Of a stretch of 64,000 bases of DNA, positions 34,444-41,756 are shown one piece after another. The stretch covers positions 1,980,369 to 2,044,368 of the forward strand of contig JAWPML010000001.1 in assembly GCA_033344915.1 (NCBI GenBank), in the 5' to 3' direction. Each line of letters begins with the position of its first letter. Within the stretch, counting starts at the first letter, position 1. Made by a program: the position numbers and the translations under genes. The notes under the pieces are model-generated. The model did not search any database. It had not been told where the DNA came from and saw only the letters and a list, made by a program, of their open reading frames with translations. The stretch comes from Acidimicrobiales bacterium (GTDB taxonomy: Bacteria; Actinomycetota; Acidimicrobiia; Acidimicrobiales; Aldehydirespiratoraceae).

Positions 34444-35337
34444 CTACCAGCCGCGTTCGGCCAGCTTCGTCTCGAGCGAGGCGATCTCGAGACCCTTCAT
34501 CGCGTCGCCGAGGCCGGTCGACACCTTCACCAGGATGTCCGGATCCCGGAAGTGGGTGGCCGCCTCGACGATCGCCGTGGCCATCTTGGCCGGTTCGTCG
34601 CTCTTGAAGATGCCGGAGCCGACGAAGACCGCCTGGGCGCCGAGCTGCATCACGAGCGACGCGTCGGCCGGAGTGGCGATGCCGCCGGCACAGAACATCG
34701 GGACGGGCAGCTCTCCCGTTTCGGCGATCTCCTGCACGAGGGGCAGCGGCGCCTGGAGCTGCTTGGCCCAGTCGAACAGCTCGGCCGAATCGGCCTGCCC
34801 GATCTTGCGGATGTCGCCCATGATCGAACGGAGGTGACGCACGGCCTCCACGACGTTGCCGGTGCCGGCCTCGCCCTTGGAGCGGATCATGCAGGCACCC
34901 TCGCTGATGCGCCGCAGCGCCTCACCCAGGTTGGTCGCGCCGCACACGAACGGCACGGTGAAGGCCCACTTGTCGATGTGGTGCGCCTCGTCGGCCGGGG
35001 TCAGCACCTCGGACTCGTCGATGTAGTCGACGCCGAGCGACTGGAGGATCTGTGCCTCGGCGAAGTGGCCGATGCGGGCCTTCGCCATCACCGGGATCGA
35101 CACCGTCGCCTGGATGCCCTGGATCATCTCGGGATCGGACATGCGGGACACGCCGCCGTCACGACGGATGTCGGAGGGCACGCGTTCGAGCGCCATGACG
35201 GCCGTCGCTCCGGCGTCCTCGGCGATCTTCGCCTGCTCGGGATTGACGACGTCCATGATGACGCCGCCCTTCAGCATCTCGGCCAAGCCCCGCTTGACGA
35301 GCGGTGTGCCGGTCGTGCGGCCGCTGTTCTCAGTCAT
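34444..35337 (-). CDS. pdxS: Pyridoxal 5'-phosphate synthase subunit PdxS
   Basis: PdxS joins ribose 5-phosphate, glyceraldehyde 3-phosphate and ammonia to make PLP. The 297-residue TIM barrel has normal length. Signature parts are [42 protein letters not shown]-like ([19 protein letters not shown]), [14 protein letters not shown], and [15 protein letters not shown]. The ATG has TAGGAT 6 nt upstream. It heads pdxS-pdxT-unknown-yebC. Confidence 0.97.
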   Translation of the reverse strand: MTENSGRTTGTPLVKRGLAEMLKGGVIMDVVNPEQAKIAEDAGATAVMALERVPSDIRRDGGVSRMSDPEMIQGIQATVSIPVMAKARIGHFAEAQILQSLGVDYIDESEVLTPADEAHHIDKWAFTVPFVCGATNLGEALRRISEGACMIRSKGEAGTGNVVEAVRHLRSIMGDIRKIGQADSAELFDWAKQLQAPLPLVQEIAETGELPVPMFCAGGIATPADASLVMQLGAQAVFVGSGIFKSDEPAKMATAIVEAATHFRDPDILVKVSTGLGDAMKGLEIASLETKLAERGW

Positions 35338-35343
35338 GGGGCC

Positions 35344-35349
35344 ATCCTA
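35344..35349 (-). promoter_or_regulatory. Putative -10 element before pdxS
   Basis: TAGGAT on the minus strand, 6 nt before the pdxS ATG, consistent with a leaderless pdxST operon. Inference. Confidence 0.4.
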
Positions 35350-35392
35350 GGTCCGTCTCCGGCCGACGGCTCCCTCGTTTCGAGGCGGCGGA

Positions 35393-36568
35393 TCAGCCGG
35401 CCGCGGTCGACTCGGCGTACGCCTCGCGCGCCTCGGCGAGCATCGCCGACGCGTCGGCGCGGCTGAAGGTGGAGATGTCGCCCGTGGCGAAGCGGCTGTC
35501 GGCGTCGGCCACGAGGAGCACCCACGTGGGCCCGGGCGCGAGCGGGATCGGGTCACCGGAGACCGTGCGCAGATCCCAGATCGGATTGTCCGTCGTGCGG
35601 CTCCACGTGCCCTGGATCTCACGGCCCTGGGTGAAAACCTGGGCCGGCCCCATCCCGAAGCTCTCGGCTTCGGGGCTGGAGGGATCCGCCGGCGAGACGC
35701 CGTAGGTCACGCTCGCGAGCACGACGTTGGTCGGCGCGATCTCCACCTCGGTGCCACCCTGGCCGTCGTCGTCCGCGCCGTCGATGACGGTGTGGAGGGT
35801 GCCGTCCTGCACCCGCACCCAGGCTGCGAGATCCGCGTCCCACAGATGGACGGACTCGCGGCCGAAGGCCGGCGGGTACTTGACCGACACGCCGCCGATG
35901 GTCTGACCGAGCGTGCCGATCGAGCCGTAGACGAACTGGGGCGTCGGCGGGTTCTCACCTCGCACCTCGTTGTCCACCGTGGACAGCACGAGGTTGTACG
36001 GCGCAGCTCGGTCGGCGATGCGGTGGTAGTAGCTCTCGCGCCACACCCAGCCGACGTCCACGAGGTCACCGGCGTTCGACGCATTGCGCAGCGCCCCGAG
36101 CACCGTCGGGTTGCCGCCCGACGACGCGAACCCGGGCACGCCCAGGCCGTGGACGAGGTCGAAGTCGCTGGTGCGTCCGGAGCGGATCGGGCCCAGGATG
36201 TCCGGCAGTTGGCTGTGGAAGACGGCGGCGAAGCGGGTCTTGGCGTTCTCGACGAACTCTTCGTAGACGATGTCCGCCTCGTGGATCCCGAACTGGGGGC
36301 GACTGCTCTCGTTGTTGTTGCCGATCTTGACCAGGACCGCACCCGCTTCGGGGTCCGCCTCGCCGGCGGACAGTCCGGTCAACGGCATGACCGGCCCGAC
36401 CGGCTCCGTGGTGGTCGTCGTGGAGGTCGTGCTGCTCGACGTCGTGGACGTGGTCGTGGTGCCGTCGGCATCCCCACCATCGTCACCACCGCACGAGGCG
36501 GCCAGCAGGGCGAGGACGAGCAGGACGAGCAGGGCGGCGGCTCGGCGGCCGCGTCGTGTGGAGGACAT
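35393..36568 (-). CDS. DUF3048 (YerB-like) lipoprotein
   Basis: A 391-residue secreted lipoprotein with a hydrophobic signal and lipobox LAASC (Cys26). A Thr/Ser-rich linker (about 37-56) follows, then a DUF3048 domain: VMPLTGL, QFGIHEADIVYEEFVENAKTRFAAVFHSQ, LPDILGPIRSGRTSD and SGGNPTVLGALRN. The family is found in Firmicutes and actinobacteria and its role is unknown, though a cell-wall link is often assumed. The ATG overlaps the M48-like stop (TGATG), so it belongs to the lemA transcription unit. Confidence 0.9.
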   Translation of the reverse strand: MSSTRRGRRAAALLVLLVLALLAASCGGDDGGDADGTTTTSTTSSSTTSTTTTTEPVGPVMPLTGLSAGEADPEAGAVLVKIGNNNESSRPQFGIHEADIVYEEFVENAKTRFAAVFHSQLPDILGPIRSGRTSDFDLVHGLGVPGFASSGGNPTVLGALRNASNAGDLVDVGWVWRESYYHRIADRAAPYNLVLSTVDNEVRGENPPTPQFVYGSIGTLGQTIGGVSVKYPPAFGRESVHLWDADLAAWVRVQDGTLHTVIDGADDDGQGGTEVEIAPTNVVLASVTYGVSPADPSSPEAESFGMGPAQVFTQGREIQGTWSRTTDNPIWDLRTVSGDPIPLAPGPTWVLLVADADSRFATGDISTFSRADASAMLAEAREAYAESTAAG

Positions 36569-37296
36569 CAGAGTTCCCGGAGAGTGTCGATGCGCTCGGT
36601 CAACAACGGCTGGACGACGCCGTGTGAGCCGCGCGGGCCGATGAGCCAGAGGTGTCGCGACGCCGCCTTGTCGGGGACGCCGTCGGCGTTTGCCGCCTTC
36701 TCGAACGCGCCGGCGAGGGCCGGCGGGTAGCGGGTGAGCCGCACGCCCTCGATGTCGACCATCGCGAGGCGGCGGTCGTCGAGCAGACGACTGCGGAGAC
36801 GGTCGGCGAACGGACCGTAGAACGGTGCCACGGACGCCAGCACGGTCGCCGCGTGGATCCCGTTGCCGAACATGACGAGCTCACGAGCCACGACCGCCTG
36901 GAGCTCGAGGCGGTCGAGCTGGCGCAGCGCACCGGTGGTGACGACGAGTCGCGTGTCGTTCGCGTTACCGGCGACCGCGGCATCCGGAGCCCGCGACTCG
37001 ACGAGATACAGCTGCGGTTCGCTGATGCCGTGGCTGGCGCAGATGCTCTCCACGAGGCTCTCGAGCCGGGGCTCGGAGCCGGGGATCAGCGGCTGGGCAC
37101 CGAGCGAACGCAGCGCCGCTTCCGGGGCGCGTCGCTCGAACCACCAGATAAGGGCGACGGCGATCGCGACACCGACGACGAGGCCGATGAGCAACGAGAG
37201 GGGCGGATCGAGCACCGCGGCGACGACGATCGCGACGACGAGCGCGGGAACGATCGCCGGCGCGAGCAACAGGAGGCGAGGCGCGACAGTGGGCAT
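36568..37296 (-). CDS. Inactive M48 (HtpX-like) membrane protein
   Basis: A 242-residue protein with two N-terminal helices (about 5-50) and an M48-like domain. The pattern LDRLELQAVVARELVMFGNG matches HtpX helices, but HExxH is replaced by ARELVM. The third-ligand region reads MVDIEGVRLTRYPPAL instead of the E-x3-D form. All zinc ligands are therefore missing and proteolysis is not expected. It directly follows LemA, and LemA-HtpX pairs are known. A structural or regulatory role is inferred. The ATG has GGAG 8 nt upstream. Confidence 0.75.
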   Translation of the reverse strand: MPTVAPRLLLLAPAIVPALVVAIVVAAVLDPPLSLLIGLVVGVAIAVALIWWFERRAPEAALRSLGAQPLIPGSEPRLESLVESICASHGISEPQLYLVESRAPDAAVAGNANDTRLVVTTGALRQLDRLELQAVVARELVMFGNGIHAATVLASVAPFYGPFADRLRSRLLDDRRLAMVDIEGVRLTRYPPALAGAFEKAANADGVPDKAASRHLWLIGPRGSHGVVQPLLTERIDTLREL

Positions 37297-37315
37297 GGTG
37301 CAGGCTCCGGAACGG

Positions 37316-37870
37316 TCAGAACTCGACGGAGACGTTGCCCCGCTCTTCGCCCTCGGTCTCGAAGTACTCCCGCTCGTTGAAGCGCAGCGCGCCGGCCAGC
37401 AGCACGGCCGGGAACGTCTGGATCGCGGTGTTGTACTTGAGGACGGAGTCGTTGTAGTGCTGACGGGCGAAGGCGATGCGGCCCTCGGTCGAGGTCAGCT
37501 CCTCCTGGAGCTCGAGGAAGTTCGTGTTGGCCTTGAGGTCCGGGTAGGCCTCGCTCAGCGCGAAGAGCCGGTTGAGCGCGCCGGTGAGCATGTTCTCGCT
37601 CTCGGCGGCCTCGACCGGGCCGCTCGCGGCCGTGGCCGCGTTGCGGGCCTCGATGACCGCTTCGAGGGTCTCCCGCTCGTGCGAGGCGTAGCCCTTCACG
37701 GTCTCGACCAGGTTCGGGATGAGGTCCCAGCGCCGCTTGAGCTGGACGTCGATCTGCGCCCAGGCGTTCTCGATGCGGTTCCGGAACTTGACGAGGTTGT
37801 TGTAGAGCCGGATCACGTAGAAGACCAGCAGCAACACCACGACGAGAATGACGATCAGTGCAATGACCAT
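37316..37870 (-). CDS. lemA: LemA family protein
   Basis: A 184-residue membrane-anchored LemA protein with one N-terminal helix (IALIVILVVVLLLVFYVI), then the conserved coiled helices RLYNNLVKFRNRIENAWAQIDVQLKRRWDLIPNLVETVK and a C-terminal LKYNTAIQTFPAVLLA. Function is not established. Two ATGs compete. The one at 37870 lies 7 nt after TACGAT, fitting a leaderless message, whereas ATG 37879 overlaps that hexamer. It leads lemA-M48-like-DUF3048. Confidence 0.93.
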   Translation of the reverse strand: MVIALIVILVVVLLLVFYVIRLYNNLVKFRNRIENAWAQIDVQLKRRWDLIPNLVETVKGYASHERETLEAVIEARNAATAASGPVEAAESENMLTGALNRLFALSEAYPDLKANTNFLELQEELTSTEGRIAFARQHYNDSVLKYNTAIQTFPAVLLAGALRFNEREYFETEGEERGNVSVEF

Positions 37871-37877
37871 GGATGGC

Positions 37878-37883
37878 ATCGTA
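37878..37883 (-). promoter_or_regulatory. Putative -10 element, leaderless lemA
   Basis: TACGAT on the minus strand. It overlaps the first candidate ATG (37879) and sits 7 nt before the second (37870), so it favours the second. Inference. Confidence 0.4.
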
Positions 37884-37914
37884 GCCCTGCGAACGCGCCG
37901 TTCGGCCGCGCTGA

Positions 37915-39003
37915 TCAGCGGCGGCGGGCGACGGTGTGCAGGATCCGCTCGTAGCGGACGAGGTAGAGGTCCGCCAGCGCCGCCATGGAGAACTCCTCGG
38001 CCCGTTCGCGACCCGAGGTCACCAGCGCATCACGACGGCGCTCGTCTCGCATCACCTCCCGCAGACTGCGGGCGAGCGCGGCGGCGTCGCCGGCGGGGAA
38101 GAGCAGCGCATCGCTGCCCTGCCGGGCCGCGTTCGCGTAGCCGGGGATGTCACTCGCGACCACCGGCGTCCGCGCCGCCATGCCCTCGAGGAGCACGATG
38201 CCAAACGATTCGCCGTGCAACGACGGTGCGCAGAAGACATCGGCGCCCTTGATGCGCGAGATCTTCTCGGATTCGCTGATCGCGCCGAGCCACACCAGAC
38301 GCGGATCGCCGGCGTACGCGGCCCGCAGCGCCTCGGTCTCCGGACCCTCGCCGGCGATCCAGATCCGAACGTCGGGCGGCAACAGCGCCGCGGCCTCGAG
38401 CAGCACCCGCAGCCCCTTGCGCTCCTCGTGACGACCGACGAAGAACACGGTCGGCCCGTCGGTCGGGTGGGCGTCGCTCTCGTCGTAGCGGCGGACCTCG
38501 ACGGCGTTGAAGGTCAGGTCATAGTCGCCACCGAGATAGGTGCGTGCCATCGTGCGGGCGTCCTCGGACACCGCCACCTTGTCGTCGAGACGGGCGGCGA
38601 GGTAGCGCACGACGTTCGGCATGAGTTCGTAGCTCAGGGACTTGCCCGCCATGTGGAACGTGCCGAGCAGCGGGGCGGGTTTCGTCAGCAGGGTCGTGGT
38701 GGTCGGCCCCGGCGCGAGCGGTTCGTGGAGATGGATCACGTCGAACGCCTCGTCGCGCATCGCCCGGATGGTGCGGAGCTGGGCGGACGGGTCCGGCGCG
38801 ACGGGGGCGACCGAGCCGTTGCTCGACGCCGGGAGGCTGAGACCGAGGGGCGTGACGCCGGCGTCGGGTGGCGGGCCGTCACACGGCGCGAGCACCCGGA
38901 CGTCGTGGCCCTTGCGCCGCAGGGCCCGGGCGAGGGCGAGCACCTGGTTCTGGACCCCGCCCGGCAGGGTCAGGCTGTAGGGACACACCATGCCGACCCT
39001 CAT
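37915..39003 (-). CDS. pimA: PimA-like GT4 mannosyltransferase
   Basis: A 362-residue GT-B glycosyltransferase. Features are the N-terminal MRVGMVCPYSLTLPGGVQNQVLALARAL, HLHEPLAPGP, FVGRHEERKGLRVLLEAAALLP and the GT4 E-x7-E motif in HGESFGIVLLEGMA. In mycobacteria PimA adds the first mannose of phosphatidylinositol mannosides on the cytosolic membrane face. The gene order pgsA-patA-pimA matches that cluster. The ATG overlaps the acyltransferase stop (ATGA). The exact lipid acceptor in this lineage is inferred. Confidence 0.9.
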   Translation of the reverse strand: MRVGMVCPYSLTLPGGVQNQVLALARALRRKGHDVRVLAPCDGPPPDAGVTPLGLSLPASSNGSVAPVAPDPSAQLRTIRAMRDEAFDVIHLHEPLAPGPTTTTLLTKPAPLLGTFHMAGKSLSYELMPNVVRYLAARLDDKVAVSEDARTMARTYLGGDYDLTFNAVEVRRYDESDAHPTDGPTVFFVGRHEERKGLRVLLEAAALLPPDVRIWIAGEGPETEALRAAYAGDPRLVWLGAISESEKISRIKGADVFCAPSLHGESFGIVLLEGMAARTPVVASDIPGYANAARQGSDALLFPAGDAAALARSLREVMRDERRRDALVTSGRERAEEFSMAALADLYLVRYERILHTVARRR

Positions 39004-39911
39004 GCCAGCCCCTCGAAGTGGGGCGGCAACGGCTCACCGATCGCGGCGTAGTCGCTGGGCCAGTTCGGCTGGAGCATGTGCCACTGCTCGGGCGCGGCCG
39101 AGATGAGCGACTCGAACGCCGTCGCCAGGTCCTGGGTGACGCGGGCGATGTCCTCGCGCAGCTTGCCCCGTCGTTCGGTGTCGAGCGCCGGCAGGACGTG
39201 ACCCCACCGGCTGCCGTCCTTCCAGTAGACCGCCGTCGGCAACAGGGGCGACCCGGTGCGCAGGGCCAGTGTGGCCGGGCCGGCGGGCAGCGTGGTGCGC
39301 TCGCCGAAGAAGTCCACGGGGATGCCGTTGCCCTGGAGATCGCGGTCCGCCAGCAGGCAGAGGACCTCGCCCCGGTTGAGCGCTCCGACGCTGGCCTTTC
39401 CGGCCTCCGGACCGAGGGGCACGATGTTCATGCCGAGCGACTCGCGATAGCTGACGAACCACTCGAACAGTTCCGGCGGCTCCAGCGGCTCCACGATCGC
39501 CGTCACCTTGTACTTCGGCACGAGGGCGAGCCAGAACGCCGCCCACTCCCAGGTGCCGAGATGGGGAAGGGCGAGGATCGGGCCCTGCCCGTTGGCGCAG
39601 GCCTCCTCGACCTGGCCGAACCCCTCGTAGCCGAACTCCCGGTCGATCTTCTCCGCCGAGTGATCGGGGAGGCGGAAGCTCTCGTGGTAGTAGCGGGCGT
39701 ACCACTCGAACACCTCGGCGACCTTGCGCCGCTTCTCCACCGCGCTGAGCTTGCGGCCGTAGACCCGTTCGAGATTGCGAGCGACCACCCGTCGCCGTTC
39801 GGGCGACGCCGCCGCTCCGGCGCCGATCAGGCGGGCCGCGGTGGTGCCGACGGAGGCCGGGAGTCGACGGGCCAGAAGCGACCCCGCCTTGTAGGCGGAG
39901 GCGGACGGCAC
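39000..39911 (-). CDS. PatA-like phosphatidylinositol mannoside acyltransferase
   Basis: A 303-residue LpxL/HtrB-type acyltransferase. The catalytic motif is HLGTWE (His-x4-Glu form, as in mycobacterial PatA) in ALPHLGTWEWAAFWLAL. EPLEPPELFEWF, LLADRDLQGNGIPVDFFGE and the C-terminal QWHMLQPNWPSD support it. In mycobacteria the enzyme acylates the mannose added by PimA at the inner membrane. Its stop overlaps the pimA start, and it follows pgsA by 3 bases. Confidence 0.9.
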   Translation of the reverse strand: MPSASAYKAGSLLARRLPASVGTTAARLIGAGAAASPERRRVVARNLERVYGRKLSAVEKRRKVAEVFEWYARYYHESFRLPDHSAEKIDREFGYEGFGQVEEACANGQGPILALPHLGTWEWAAFWLALVPKYKVTAIVEPLEPPELFEWFVSYRESLGMNIVPLGPEAGKASVGALNRGEVLCLLADRDLQGNGIPVDFFGERTTLPAGPATLALRTGSPLLPTAVYWKDGSRWGHVLPALDTERRGKLREDIARVTQDLATAFESLISAAPEQWHMLQPNWPSDYAAIGEPLPPHFEGLA

Positions 39912-39914
39912 GGA

Positions 39915-40610
39915 TCAGCCGTCGCGCAGGGAGCGACGCTCACGCATGCGCTGACGCCACTGCGACTCCGTGGTCGCACGTTGACGGGCCCGGGGCTGGC
40001 GGCGCTGCTGGCGAACCGGAAGCGGTCGATCCACGGAGGCTTGCTTCCAGACCTTCACGAACCGCTGGATCGCGGTGATCGCGGTGAGAACGAACATCAC
40101 CCACAGGATCGGGATCAGCAGCTCGGAGAACAGCAGGGCGAGGGCGAGCACGATGATGCGCTCGGCCCGTTCCATGATCCCGCCCTTGGCGTCGTAGCCG
40201 AGCGACTCGGCCTTCGCCCGCTGGTACGAGATGAACATCGCGAGGCCCATGATCGCGACGGGCAGCATCATGATGCGGCCCGGCTCCGTGCTCGCCAGAT
40301 GCCAGGCGACACCGCCGAAGAGCAGGCCGTCGGTCAGGCGATCCGAGACCGAGTCGAAGTAGGCGCCGCGCTGCGAACCGGTGCCGGAGGCCCGGGCCAC
40401 CGCGCCGTCGAGGGCGTCGGGGATACCCGTGAGCAGGAGAAACAGGAACCCGAGCCGGGTGTAGCCGGCACCGATCGTGATGGCTGCGATCGAGGCCATG
40501 AGGATGCCGATGACCGTGATGACGTCGGCTGTGATGCCGGTGCGGCGCAGGCTGTGACCAATGGGCGTGAGGCCCTTGTCGACCGTCGTGCGCCAATTTC
40601 CGTCGAACAT
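39915..40610 (-). CDS. pgsA: CDP-alcohol phosphatidyltransferase (PI-phosphate synthase-like)
   Basis: A 231-residue membrane enzyme with about six helices. The CDP-alcohol motif is complete: D65, D68-G69, A72-R73, G82, D86 and D90 (within DALDGAVARASG and YFDSVSD). Its position before patA and pimA indicates the inositol-phosphate-using branch (phosphatidylinositol-phosphate synthase), by analogy with mycobacterial PgsA1. The tail (about 195-231) is strongly basic. The ATG has AGGAG at 5 nt. TACCCT further upstream could be a -10 for a short-leader promoter. Confidence 0.92.
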   Translation of the reverse strand: MFDGNWRTTVDKGLTPIGHSLRRTGITADVITVIGILMASIAAITIGAGYTRLGFLFLLLTGIPDALDGAVARASGTGSQRGAYFDSVSDRLTDGLLFGGVAWHLASTEPGRIMMLPVAIMGLAMFISYQRAKAESLGYDAKGGIMERAERIIVLALALLFSELLIPILWVMFVLTAITAIQRFVKVWKQASVDRPLPVRQQRRQPRARQRATTESQWRQRMRERRSLRDG

Positions 40611-40663
40611 GAGAACTCCTGGGGGGACGGCCCAAGGGTAGCAGCGTGCCCCGCGGGGTCGGT

Positions 40664-41224
40664 TCAGCCCTCGACGTCGCTCTCGGCCGACGAAGCCGGG
40701 CCGGTCTGGTATGCGGACCAGTCCTCGGGGTTGTGCTCGGTGAAGTGGTCGATGATCTCACCGTCGATGCCGTCGACGAGCACGAGACCCCGGTGCTCGG
40801 GAGACGGCTCGTTGGAGTAGAGCAGGATGCGCCACGTCGGCCGGCTGCGGAACCCGCGCCAGCCGAGTTGGGCCGACGCATGGCCGACCGGGAAGCCGAC
40901 CTGACGGGTCGCCGCGCCGAGCGCCTGCTCCTCGTCGAAGGAGAGATCCCATCCGCCCTGCAGGTGGTAGAGGCCGATGACGATCAGGGCGATGCCGGCG
41001 ACGGTCACCCCACCGTTGACGAGCACGGCACCCTCGCCGGCCATCGCGACGACCACGACACAGCCGATCCCGATCAGGATGTAGAGCACCCCGGGGATGC
41101 GGCGGCGGCTGTTGTTCGGGAACAGGTACGGCGTCGCGATCGCCGTCGTGTCGAGGTCCGCGGGGAGTTCGTCGCGGACGTCCTCGGCGCGGACCGGCTC
41201 GTCGGAGATCATGTCGTCGGACAC
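40664..41224 (-). CDS. Conserved two-helix membrane protein between HIT and pgsA
   Basis: A 186-residue protein I do not recognise. An acidic N-terminus (about 1-40) leads into two close helices (VLYILIGIGCVVVVAMAG and VTVAGIALIVIGLYHL). A soluble C-terminal domain with FPVGHASAQLGWRGFRSRPTWRILLYSNE and VLVDGIDGEIIDHFTE follows. The start is GTG at 41224, 5 bases after the HIT stop. It is embedded in the thrS-to-pimA run, so a role near the phospholipid or PIM step is conceivable but unproven. Confidence 0.75.
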   Translation of the reverse strand: MSDDMISDEPVRAEDVRDELPADLDTTAIATPYLFPNNSRRRIPGVLYILIGIGCVVVVAMAGEGAVLVNGGVTVAGIALIVIGLYHLQGGWDLSFDEEQALGAATRQVGFPVGHASAQLGWRGFRSRPTWRILLYSNEPSPEHRGLVLVDGIDGEIIDHFTEHNPEDWSAYQTGPASSAESDVEG

Positions 41225-41229
41225 GTCGC

Positions 41230-41748
41230 TCAGGGTACGGGCCAGGCGTCGCGGATACGCCGCCAGGAATCGATCAGCGCCTCCGGCAGCACCCGGGTGT
41301 TGGCGACCGCGGTCATGAAGTTCGTGTCGCCCTCCCAGCGGGGAAGCACGTGGACGTGGAGGTGGTCGGGGAAGCCGGCGCCGGCCCCCTTCCCGAGGTT
41401 CGCCCCGATGTTCAACCCCATCGGCTCGTACGCGGCGGTGATCGCCTCGCTCGCGAGCCGCACGCCCTGCCAGAGCTCGGCGTGCTCGTCGTCGGTGAGG
41501 TCGGCGAGCATCGGCACACCCCGGTTCGGGAGCACCATGACGTGACCGGAGGTGTAGGGATACGCGTTGAGCAGCGCGAAGCAGTGCTCCCCCCGCCAGA
41601 CGATGAAGGTCTCCTCGTCGGGCTGCGGGCTGGCGAGGATCGCCTCGAAGAGCGTCGACCCCTCCGGAACGGCCACGTTGCGCACCTCCGAACCGGGCTC
41701 GCCTTCGATGTAGGCCATGCGCCAGCCGGACCAGAGGTGTTCGACCAT
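41230..41748 (-). CDS. HIT-family nucleotide hydrolase/Ap4A phosphorylase-like
   Basis: A 172-residue HIT protein. The catalytic triad PDHLHVHVLPRW (HxHxH) and the HIT core NAYPYTSGHVMVLPNRG are clear. The GLNIGANLGKGAGAG stretch resembles the mycobacterial Rv2613c type, an Ap4A phosphorylase. It probably acts on dinucleoside polyphosphates in the cytosol. It sits 8 bases after the thrS stop, a conserved pairing. The ATG gives MVEHLWSGWRMAYI, typical of the group. Confidence 0.92.
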   Translation of the reverse strand: MVEHLWSGWRMAYIEGEPGSEVRNVAVPEGSTLFEAILASPQPDEETFIVWRGEHCFALLNAYPYTSGHVMVLPNRGVPMLADLTDDEHAELWQGVRLASEAITAAYEPMGLNIGANLGKGAGAGFPDHLHVHVLPRWEGDTNFMTAVANTRVLPEALIDSWRRIRDAWPVP

Positions 41749-41756
41749 CCGTCGCC

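Noticed and set aside
36400-36470. Thr-rich GTC/GTG repeat in the DUF3048 gene
   Set aside because: A normal lipoprotein linker of low complexity, not a mobile or regulatory repeat.
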